NCBI GenBank assembly: GCA_016783345.1
Contig: JADHWT010000026.1
Coordinates: 1-13,326 of the forward strand
Reading direction: 5' to 3'
DNA length: 13,326 bases
Source: Candidatus Omnitrophota bacterium
Lineage (GTDB): Bacteria; NPL-UPA2; BS750m-G34
Shown: positions 1-5,712 of the stretch, piece by piece
How the letters are laid out: every line of letters starts with the position of its first letter
Numbering within the stretch: the stretch's first letter is position 1
The notes under the pieces: model-generated
Told to the model about the DNA's origin: nothing
Database searches by the model: none
What the model saw: the letters and a program-made list of their open reading frames with translations, nothing else
Program-made: the position numbers and the translations under genes

Positions 1-214
1 CTTTCTCGGACAATAAAATATCAATATCTATCGAAAGGCGCTCCGGTGGAAACTGATGTAATAATATTGATGTGCCTCCCTTGAAAATAAGGCCAGGATA
101 AACCTTAAGGAGCCCTTCCAACAGACTGAAGACGCGCACTGTCTTTTCAAATATACCGGGATCGCTAACTTTCAGCTCTTTTCGTAAATCTTCTATTTGG
201 TTTTTATTGAACAT
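1..214 (-). CDS. AbiEii-type nucleotidyltransferase toxin, partial (C-terminus beyond window)
   Basis: Only the first 71 codons are inside the window; the reading frame is open to base 1. I translated it by hand. It starts MFNKNQIEDLRKEL and contains FKGGTSILLHQ (residues 44-54) followed by SIDIDILL (61-68). The GG-T/S plus D63-x-D65 arrangement is the nucleotidyltransferase signature of AbiEii/AbiGii toxins, which modify tRNA acceptor ends in characterised members. The ATG at 214 has a GAGG Shine-Dalgarno sequence about 7 bases upstream. It follows the antitoxin gene by 15 bases, the usual antitoxin-first AbiE operon order. Family assignment is confident; the substrate and whether the toxin is intact cannot be judged from the N-terminus. 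Confidence 0.85.
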   Translation of the reverse strand, partial: MFNKNQIEDLRKELKVSDPGIFEKTVRVFSLLEGLLKVYPGLIFKGGTSILLHQFPPERLSIDIDILLSEK

Positions 215-229
215 ATCATCCTCTGGCAA

Positions 230-994
230 TTATAGAGGTTTGCCAATTTCTTGAAGTAGTTGGCAAACCTCTATGCCGTAACTCTCTTTGATTTCAACAA
301 GTTGTGAAAATATACCTTCCAAGCATTTCCTACGCTTACTATAGCTATGAACAAGGCGAATATCCATCCTGTATTCTTGAATCAACTCCCGCCATATTTC
401 CAAATAATCCGATCGCCCAATGTAATTATACTTATCCAAATCCATAAACATGTCGATCAAGATTTTCTCCAAGGCCGGAACATGGCCGACCCGTGGTGAT
501 CTGGAAACTATACCCCTCACAACAAGCGGATTACGCGTCACATCAAACGATTCAAAGAATATTTTAGATCTGCGCTCCCTTAAAACATTCTGAAATTTAA
601 GATATAATTTGTCATAAACAGAAGGAAGAACGTCCTTCTCAACCTCAACAAAAGTAATATGATGTGTCTGTGTATGGTGGTAAAAAGATTGCAACATCTT
701 GGTATCCCAAACAATAAAATCAGTGACCAGCGGGAATTCCTTTTTAACAAACTGCGTAATATCTTGAGCGCGCTCTATCGTTGGTAATGTAAATACTTTC
801 ACCACCGAACTGTAACAACCATACCCGGCATCAAAAACAAGCTTCTCCGCCTTCAATTGAGATAAATAGTCCCACAGTATTTTTCTGCCTAGCCTCGTTT
901 CCCGCGCAATCTGCGATAAAGAAAAATACCTATGCTTTTTTATATATTCTCTGACTAATTCTTTTTTATTCAAATCACACCTCTTTCTCTTCAT
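230..994 (-). CDS. AbiEi-like type IV antitoxin / transcriptional repressor
   Basis: A 254-residue protein with an N-terminal winged-helix segment (about residues 10-60: KKELVREYIKK then SLSQIARETRLGRK). A larger C-terminal domain follows, with FIVWDTKMLQSF, FVEVEK and ALEKILIDMFMD. This resembles the DUF6577/AbiEi-like antitoxin family, where the wing-helix domain represses the operon and the C-terminal domain counteracts the toxin. It lies 15 bases upstream of the AbiEii-type gene. The ATG at 994 is the only canonical start before the winged helix. The predicted transcription start is only about 8-10 bases upstream, so the leader is very short and the Shine-Dalgarno weak. Pairing with the toxin makes the call robust; the exact Pfam family is from memory. 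Confidence 0.8.
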   Translation of the reverse strand: MKRKRCDLNKKELVREYIKKHRYFSLSQIARETRLGRKILWDYLSQLKAEKLVFDAGYGCYSSVVKVFTLPTIERAQDITQFVKKEFPLVTDFIVWDTKMLQSFYHHTQTHHITFVEVEKDVLPSVYDKLYLKFQNVLRERRSKIFFESFDVTRNPLVVRGIVSRSPRVGHVPALEKILIDMFMDLDKYNYIGRSDYLEIWRELIQEYRMDIRLVHSYSKRRKCLEGIFSQLVEIKESYGIEVCQLLQEIGKPL

Positions 995-1004
995 TATTCT
1001 TCGA

Positions 1005-1055
1005 CCTTAATTGTATCAAACCATTTTTTTGTTTTCAAGCACAAATTGATTAAGG
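1005..1055. promoter_or_regulatory. Inverted-repeat arms flanking the AbiE promoter (candidate operator)
   Basis: CCTTAAT at 1005-1011 and its exact reverse complement ATTAAGG at 1049-1055 bracket the -10 and -35 boxes, with centres about 44 bases apart (close to four helical turns). AbiEi antitoxins are known to bind inverted repeats cooperatively in their own promoter. Function here is inference; 7-bp arms in AT-rich DNA can arise by chance. Confidence 0.3.
1010..1038 (-). promoter_or_regulatory. Sigma70-type promoter of the AbiE operon
   Basis: Reading the minus strand: -35 TTGAAA (1033-1038), 17-base spacer, -10 TACAAT (1010-1015). Each hexamer is 5/6 to consensus with optimal spacing. 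The start site would be near 1003, leaving about 8-10 bases before the antitoxin ATG at 994. Confidence 0.6.
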
Positions 1056-1233
1056 GTTCTTTGGCTCCACAATTCCTTTTGAAGCATTTACCCTACCCTA
1101 ACTACCTACCTCCCTAAAAAAGTCCTCAATCTGATCCATATTGAAATTAAGATGCTTATTGAACGGCCAGAAGCCTTCACTTCTAAACTGCCCCGGCCGC
1201 CAATAGACAATGACAGCGGTAATAAGGGTTCTG

Positions 1234-1271
1234 AAAAAGAAAAGCACCCCATAAAAGCCTGTGTGGCGCTT
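1234..1271 (-). terminator. Candidate intrinsic terminator downstream of tRNA-Gln
   Basis: On the minus strand AAGCGCC (1265-1271) pairs with GGTGCTT (1242-1248; one G-U pair), enclosing a 16-base loop, followed at once by the T-rich tract TTCTTTTT. It begins about 37 bases after the tRNA 3' end, a sensible place to end the rpoZ-to-tRNA transcript. The stem is short and the loop large, so this is only moderately supported. Confidence 0.45.
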
Positions 1272-1307
1272 GCTGCTAAGGCAGAAGGTTCGCTTAAGTG
1301 TCAACAG

Positions 1308-1382
1308 TGGCTGGGGAGGAAGGAGTCGAACCTTCACTTACTTGGTTCAGAGCCAAGCGTGTTGCCATTACACTACTCCCCA
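1308..1382 (-). tRNA. tRNA-Gln (anticodon CUG)
   Basis: A full 75-base cloverleaf with encoded CCA. Acceptor TGGGGAG/CTCCCCA, D stem GTGT/ACAC with 7-base loop, anticodon stem CTTGG/CCAAG with loop CTCTGAA (anticodon CTG), five-base variable loop, T stem GAAGG/CCTTC with loop TTCGACT, discriminator G and CCA. The first pair is U1-A72, typical of bacterial tRNA-Gln and a known recognition feature for the GatCAB amidotransferase. It begins 18 bases after the barrel gene stop, so it may be cotranscribed with gltX. No separate strong promoter is evident. It reads CAG codons; a UUG isoacceptor must exist elsewhere. Confidence 0.97.
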
Positions 1383-1400
1383 ACAAATTGTTTGAAAAAA

Positions 1401-2888
1401 TTAAAATATTTTTCCTATAGTTAAAAGTAAAGCGCCATTTTTAGTAGCTGAGATTTGATCGTCGTAGTGGTATTTAAGATTATAGGCCCATCCATCAGAC
1501 TGCCTGAGGCCAATGGTAGTATCATGCAAAACAGCATCTCCTATAATTTCATCATAATTGGATAGATATGGGGTGAGGTTAAAGATTTTTTTGTCAAGAT
1601 CAAGCCTCAATCCAAGTTTAGCATCAACATGCCAACGGCTTACAAAGGTGTTATCTGCATTCGTGCCGACCCGCGCGAGAAAATTAATTCTTCCTAAATT
1701 GCCAATGCGGCCAAATGTAAGGCCCTCTTTTTTATTGCGATAGAGATGCCAGCCAGGAGAAGAGATCCCAATCTCATAGACGTTTAAATCATCTTTTCCA
1801 AACTCATTACTGCTATCAACTAAATGTCCGGAGCGGTGATTGAAATAAAATCCAACACTATATCCGTTCCATTCCTTCTCCAGCCCGCCTACTGTAACAT
1901 AATAGAGATTGTCATCCGAGCCGGTCAGATAAAAACTCTGGGCCTCATAGGCAAAAGTAATCCCCTGATAGCCGCGGCTGACAGCAGGGATATTTCCTAA
2001 AAGGTCTATATCAGCCAGGACTCTACCTCCTTCACCAAATCCAAAAGTAAGCATCCCTCCATAATCCATAAACTGAGGCTCAACTGACTCCTCTTCCTTG
2101 AGAGGCGCCCCTGCCTCTACCATAACACCTAAATAAAACCCTTTGTCATTTATATTCAAGGTGGTACTGTCAGCAATGTAACGGAGCACTATTGAATTGA
2201 CTGTCCCATTGGCACCATAGAAACTCAAGTTCGGTCCTATTTCAAGGTCAGTTTCAATATCATTTGAGGTAATAAGGGTATCCAGTTCTCCTTCAAGACT
2301 TAGCCCCATATCCCTCTTATGCCAGAGATTATAAATAAAACCGCTTTCCAGAAGGGCATGGCCATCCATAGCAACTTTATGTGTTGAGCCGCTAAGAGAG
2401 AGCTTCCATTTTAAGCCATGAGAGAAATCTCTCACCAGATAATCTTCAGTCAAAATAGAGCCCCCGATTAAATCCAGATGATGCGCTCCTCCTGTGTCAA
2501 ATTTAGCTGTGCCTTGACGACGATAAAATATAGAACCAAGGAGATTAGGTTTAATCCTTTTAATAAGCCCTCCTTCCACCCCATAATTTGTTTCAGGGAC
2601 AACAAACCTTGCTGTGCCGCTTATGTTCTCAAACGGAACATTTTGTTTAATAGTTAAATAGGCTGCTCCATCTTCGGGAAATTGATAGAAGGGAAGATAG
2701 GTATCGATAGTTCCATTGGTATCATATTTATCCATATCCATAAACCATCCAAGACCTATACGCACATTGATGAGGTTACGATAATCTACAATATCTTCCT
2801 CTTCTTGAGCAAAGGCATTTAGGTTCAGGCCTAGGAGGAAAATAATCAACAAAAAAATCTGGGACAGTCCCGATTCTACGAGCTTCAC
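1401..2888 (-). CDS. Predicted outer-membrane beta-barrel protein, function unknown
   Basis: A 495-residue secreted protein. Residues 1-27 form a Sec signal peptide: hydrophobic core from about 11 to 23, then NAFA before Q28 as the cleavage site. The rest is rich in alternating, aromatic-capped segments (GLGWFMDMD, SGFIYNLWHKRDMG, YSVGFYFNHRSG, RINFLARVG). It ends GALLLTIGKIF, a terminal Phe typical of barrel proteins folded by BamA. I do not recognise the family. The start is GTG at 2886-2888, overlapping the gltX stop as GTGA, so translation is probably coupled. Codons 1-13 come from a palindromic repeat (2851-2929), so part of the signal peptide is repeat-derived. No other start upstream of the hydrophobic core gives a better signal peptide. 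Barrel topology is inferred from composition, not computed. Confidence 0.75.
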   Translation of the reverse strand: MKLVESGLSQIFLLIIFLLGLNLNAFAQEEEDIVDYRNLINVRIGLGWFMDMDKYDTNGTIDTYLPFYQFPEDGAAYLTIKQNVPFENISGTARFVVPETNYGVEGGLIKRIKPNLLGSIFYRRQGTAKFDTGGAHHLDLIGGSILTEDYLVRDFSHGLKWKLSLSGSTHKVAMDGHALLESGFIYNLWHKRDMGLSLEGELDTLITSNDIETDLEIGPNLSFYGANGTVNSIVLRYIADSTTLNINDKGFYLGVMVEAGAPLKEEESVEPQFMDYGGMLTFGFGEGGRVLADIDLLGNIPAVSRGYQGITFAYEAQSFYLTGSDDNLYYVTVGGLEKEWNGYSVGFYFNHRSGHLVDSSNEFGKDDLNVYEIGISSPGWHLYRNKKEGLTFGRIGNLGRINFLARVGTNADNTFVSRWHVDAKLGLRLDLDKKIFNLTPYLSNYDEIIGDAVLHDTTIGLRQSDGWAYNLKYHYDDQISATKNGALLLTIGKIF

Positions 2889-2929
2889 TCCGTTCGCTCC
2901 GTAAATCTTGGGACAGTCCCCATTTTTTT
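2851..2929. repeat. 79-bp nested palindromic (REP-like) element at the gltX/barrel junction
   Basis: Seven-base A and T runs at the ends, then two copies of GGGACAGTCCC (2861-2871 and 2910-2920), then an inner hairpin. GATTCTACGAGC (2872-2883) pairs with GCTCCGTAAATC (2896-2907) as 11 bp with one bulge per strand, around a 12-base loop. Because each GGGAC-A-GTCCC is itself palindromic, the two copies can also pair with each other, making one long stem. The element supplies the last residues of gltX, its TGA, the GTG of the next gene and that gene's first codons. A related half-copy lies at 12405-12440. It resembles REP/BIME elements mobilised by RAYT transposases; none is visible here. Confidence 0.8.
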
Positions 2930-4237
2930 GGCTTTTTCCAATCCTTCACGTAACCGCTTTAGAGTAAGCTCCTTACCCATTATAGCCATTGTCTCAAATA
3001 TACCCGGGGTAACAGTCATCCCTGAGATGGCCACCCGCAAAGGCTGGGCAATAGCTTTGAATTTAATATTTTTTTCCTGAATAAAACGCTTAAATACATC
3101 CTCCAAATTTTTAACACTAAAGTCAGAAACACCCTCTAAAGCCCTGTAGATTTCTTCAAGCCAGAGAATGGTATCTTTATCCGAGAGATATTCTTGTAAT
3201 ATCTCTTCTGGATAGTCGATTTCTCCCGGGAAAAGGTAACGGCCAAAAACAGCTACCTCAGAGAGAAGATGAAGTCTCGATTTAAGCAAACCTACTATGT
3301 TTCTAAGCCCGGCCTCTGTTATTTCCTTAAACCCTGCCTTTTCTACAAAAGGCACAGCCTCCCTGGCGAGGGTGTCGTCGTCTAACATCCTTAGATGATG
3401 GCTATTTATCCAGGTAAACTTCTTTTCATCAAATATTGAATAACTGCGATTTATTCCTTCAACAGAAAAATGTCTTATGAGGTCTTCGGTAGTTAATATC
3501 TCTATTTTATTACGCGGACTCCAGCCAAGGAGCGCCAGATAATTCCTCAAAGCCTCGGGTAAAAAGCCCTTCGCCCGGTAATCCTGGATTGTTGTAGGCC
3601 CATGGCGTTTACTAAGCCTTGCCCCATCAGAACCGTGTATAAGAGGTAGATGCAAAAATTTAGGCCTGGTAAATCCCAGGGCATCATAGATATTTAACTG
3701 TAACGGGGTATTAGAGATATGGTCTTCACCGCGGATTACGTGGCTTATCTCCATCAAACTATCGTCTACTACGCAGGCAAAATTATAGGTAGGCACCCCA
3801 TCGGATTTAATAATGACAAGGTCCTTGAGTTCTTTATTTAAAAATTTAATCTCCCCCCGGAGCAAATCAGTAAATCTCGTGTCACCCGGAGGGATACGGA
3901 ATCGTATTGCCCCTTCATCCCTGTATGCCTTATCTTCTTTAACCAATCTTTGCGCCTGGTCCTGATATAGAGAGAGTCTCTCCATCTGAAAATAAGGGCC
4001 ATACTTTCCTCCTGCCTCAGGACCTTCATCCCAGTTTAGCCCGCACCATTTTAACCCATCCAGGATATTTTTTACTGCCTCTTGGGTAGAGCGCTCCCGG
4101 TCAGTATCTTCAAGGCGCAGGATAAATGTCCCTTTATAATGGCGGGCAAAAAGCCAGTTTAGAAGCGCCGTCCTTGCGCTGCCCAGGTGTAAAAAACCAG
4201 TAGGGCTCGGCGCAAAACGTACTCTTGGTTTTTTAAT
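2885..4237 (-). CDS. gltX: Glutamyl-tRNA synthetase (GluRS), with an internal deletion
   Basis: Class I synthetase that charges tRNA-Glu, and tRNA-Gln too if non-discriminating. Motifs, numbered from the ATT at 4237: APSPTGFLHLGS (9-20, HIGH-type), LRLEDTDRER, SDGVPTYNFACVVDD, VIRGEDHISNTP and LSKRHG (208-213, KMSKS-type), followed by an alpha-helical anticodon-binding region. The usual segment after AYR (about 40 residues with the C-x-C...YDGRCR zinc/loop part) is missing: AYRDEGAIRFRIP joins the flanks directly. Start problem: no ATG/GTG/TTG lies near the expected N-terminus. An ATT at 4235-4237 would give MKKPRVRFAPSPTG, the standard start. The only canonical option is GTG at 4306, adding 23 atypical residues and overlapping the TPR gene by 50 bases. 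The C-terminus (MGTVPRFTERTE) is repeat-derived. Function is certain; start uncertain. Confidence 0.93.
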   Translation of the reverse strand: MKKPRVRFAPSPTGFLHLGSARTALLNWLFARHYKGTFILRLEDTDRERSTQEAVKNILDGLKWCGLNWDEGPEAGGKYGPYFQMERLSLYQDQAQRLVKEDKAYRDEGAIRFRIPPGDTRFTDLLRGEIKFLNKELKDLVIIKSDGVPTYNFACVVDDSLMEISHVIRGEDHISNTPLQLNIYDALGFTRPKFLHLPLIHGSDGARLSKRHGPTTIQDYRAKGFLPEALRNYLALLGWSPRNKIEILTTEDLIRHFSVEGINRSYSIFDEKKFTWINSHHLRMLDDDTLAREAVPFVEKAGFKEITEAGLRNIVGLLKSRLHLLSEVAVFGRYLFPGEIDYPEEILQEYLSDKDTILWLEEIYRALEGVSDFSVKNLEDVFKRFIQEKNIKFKAIAQPLRVAISGMTVTPGIFETMAIMGKELTLKRLREGLEKAKKMGTVPRFTERTE

Positions 4238-4256
4238 GAGAGGGATATAATTAAGT

Positions 4257-5402
4257 CTACTTCTGACTAAGTCCTTGTTCTGCGACCTCCAGCAATTTCT
4301 TTGCACTGGCAGAATCCGGATCGAGCTTTAAGGCCTTTAAGGCAAGGGTTTTCGCCTTAACATATTTCTTTTCGAGAAAATACTTCTTCCCTTTATCGAC
4401 TAGATTAGAGACCTTGAGAGGTGTTTTTTTTAGCTGCCTCTGTGCCTTGATAAGCCCTTTGCTAGCTGCTTTACAACCCGGATCAATGGCGAGGACCTTT
4501 TGAAATTCCTCTACACTCCCTTTATAATCCTTACGCCGGTATAGATATTTACCCCTCTTAGAGTACTTCTTAACCGCTTCTTTTGCATCCGCTATACCTT
4601 CGCGCTTCACCTTTTCCAATTCAGCCTGTTTATTTTCCTCTATTATCCGGCGCACTTTCTGAATACGTTTTTGCGCTGCGCTATTAGCCGGAGTCAATGA
4701 AGTTACCTTTTCCCATTCCTTAATCGCCGTATCATAGTCCCCATCTTTATAGGCAGCGTTACCCCTTGCCATATATATCCCTGCCATAACTTTTTCTTTT
4801 TTAGGAGATGGGAGTTTTGCAGCTTTAGCCCACTTCTTAGATTCTTTTGTATCCTGCAAGGCCTTTTTCTCCTCTGCCCTGGCTATCATTCCCTGGGCAT
4901 TCTGGCTGATCTTCTCCATCCCATCAAGTCCATAATGATGGGCGAGCTCTTTCTCGCGCTTTAGCATGGCATTAGCTCTTTTCTTCTCTTGCTTAACCTT
5001 CTTTTTCTCTTGCTTAACCTTCCTCTTCTCTTCCTGGTTAGCTAACCACCTCTGCCAGGCAGCCTTAACGTTTCTTTCACTTTGAAGCCTTCTTCCTGCC
5101 TTTCCCTTTATTGCCTTCTCAACCCCTTCTTTTTGTTTCTTAATGGCAGCTTCTTTCCCGGTCTCGGCCAGAAGTTTTGCTTTTGCTGCCTTGAGATATT
5201 CAGCTGCTACTTTATAATCCGGATCCATCTTTACAACCGTCTCAAATTGTCTGACAGCAAGCTTATAGTTCCCTTCCCGAAAATACGTCCTGCCGGAAAG
5301 ATACTTTTGCTGAATAATGGCCCCTTCCTCTTTCCCTCCGGCTAAAAGAACCGCTTCTCCAAGAAAACACAGAACAAAAATTAACCCTATTACCTTCCTC
5401 AT
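4257..5402 (-). CDS. Secreted TPR-repeat protein
   Basis: A 381-residue protein with a Sec signal peptide (MRKVIGLIFVLCFLGEAVLL, cleaved near AGG). There is no lipobox Cys. Four TPR-like units lie at about 30-75, 208-248, 280-320 and 335-375; each has the pattern G-x-Y-x(n)-Y-x-x-A followed by DP (for example YKDGDYDTAIKEWEKV and YRRKDYKGSVEEFQKVLAIDP). Between TPR1 and TPR2 is a very lysine/glutamate-rich, probably coiled-coil linker (about 85-205) holding a tandem VKQEKK duplication. TPRs normally mediate protein-protein contacts; a periplasmic scaffold role is inference. I chose the ATG at 5402 because GGGGGAGGGG lies just upstream; an in-frame ATG at 5417 has no ribosome site. It lies 15 bases after rpoZ and 19 before the likely gltX start. 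Confidence 0.85.
   Translation of the reverse strand: MRKVIGLIFVLCFLGEAVLLAGGKEEGAIIQQKYLSGRTYFREGNYKLAVRQFETVVKMDPDYKVAAEYLKAAKAKLLAETGKEAAIKKQKEGVEKAIKGKAGRRLQSERNVKAAWQRWLANQEEKRKVKQEKKKVKQEKKRANAMLKREKELAHHYGLDGMEKISQNAQGMIARAEEKKALQDTKESKKWAKAAKLPSPKKEKVMAGIYMARGNAAYKDGDYDTAIKEWEKVTSLTPANSAAQKRIQKVRRIIEENKQAELEKVKREGIADAKEAVKKYSKRGKYLYRRKDYKGSVEEFQKVLAIDPGCKAASKGLIKAQRQLKKTPLKVSNLVDKGKKYFLEKKYVKAKTLALKALKLDPDSASAKKLLEVAEQGLSQK
4984..5022. repeat. Two-copy 21-bp tandem repeat in the TPR gene linker
   Basis: The 18-base string TTCTCTTGCTTAACCTTC occurs at 4984-5001 and again at 5005-5022 (period 21), encoding the duplicated K-VKQEKK unit in the charged linker. In-frame copy-number change here would only lengthen or shorten the linker. 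Confidence 0.85.
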
Positions 5403-5417
5403 TTTCCCCTCCCCCAT

Positions 5418-5657
5418 TTATTTTGTTTCTTTAACCTTAACCTTGCCTTTTTTAATTTCTTCAATTGCAATAAGACACGGATGCACCTCATTAGTTTCTA
5501 TGAGAGGCTTCTCCCCCATGAATATTTCCTTTGCCCGTTTAGAAGCAAGGACAACCATACGGAATGTATTGTCCATCTTATTCTCAAATACAGGCTTTTT
5601 TTTAGCCCGAGCCCGGGTCAGAGAAAGAACCTTCTTCTTTTTCTTCGTTTTTGTCAT
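5418..5657 (-). CDS. rpoZ: RNA polymerase omega subunit
   Basis: A 79-residue protein. The core NTFRMVVLASKRAKEIF (about 30-46), then MGEKPLIET and HPCLIAIEEIKKGKV, matches the omega/Rpb6 fold signature (R-x-x-x-V-x-x-A-x-x-R-A-x-x-L, then P-x-x-x-A-x-x-E-I). Omega assists assembly of beta-prime into core polymerase and in many bacteria carries a ppGpp contact. The N-terminus is unusual: a lysine/arginine-rich stretch (TKTKKKKKVLSLTRARAKKK) replaces the common MARVTVEDCL-type start. ATG at 5657 was chosen over TTG at 5666. It is the first gene after a consensus promoter and about 12 bases from its predicted transcript start. Confidence 0.85.
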   Translation of the reverse strand: MTKTKKKKKVLSLTRARAKKKPVFENKMDNTFRMVVLASKRAKEIFMGEKPLIETNEVHPCLIAIEEIKKGKVKVKETK

Positions 5658-5675
5658 ATATACCAAATCTATTCT

Positions 5676-5703
5676 ATTATATAAAAATAGATTAATCTGT
5701 CAA
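5676..5703 (-). promoter_or_regulatory. Consensus sigma70 promoter for the rpoZ-TPR-gltX-barrel-tRNA unit
   Basis: On the minus strand: -35 TTGACA (5698-5703), 16-base spacer, -10 TATAAT (5676-5681), both hexamers perfect. The start site would be near 5669. The spacer holds the perfect 10-bp palindrome AGATTAATCT (5689-5698, touching the -35), a possible operator. The promoter lies in the 55-base gap after the ABC permease stop, so these genes need not depend on readthrough. Confidence 0.8.
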
Positions 5704-5712
5704 GACTAATTT

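Larger units (their letters stand above)
995..1307. other. Intergenic region between tRNA-Gln and the AbiE operon
   Basis: About 313 bases without a convincing gene. On the minus strand it holds, in order: a candidate tRNA terminator (1234-1271), a weak small reading frame (GTG at 1247, stop at 1098-1100, 49 codons) ending NFNMDQIEDFFREVGS, a G-rich stretch just after its stop, and then the AbiE promoter. The small frame has no clear ribosome binding site and overlaps the terminator hairpin. It may be a decayed remnant. A 23-codon ATG frame (from about 1085) overlaps the promoter and is probably meaningless. Confidence 0.4.

Noticed and set aside
1394..1415. AT-rich palindrome over the barrel gene stop as a terminator or tRNA promoter
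   Set aside because: GAAAAATA...TTTTTTC is all A/T apart from the ends, gives a weak stem, and nothing near it matches a good -35/-10 pair.
1152..1424. Plus-strand ORF crossing the tRNA region
   Set aside because: It runs antisense through the tRNA and has the spurious composition of tRNA-derived translations.
3838..4029. Alternative-frame minus ORF within gltX near the deletion site, suggesting a frameshift
   Set aside because: The gltX frame is continuous across the site with motifs on both sides; the other frame does not encode the missing GluRS segment.
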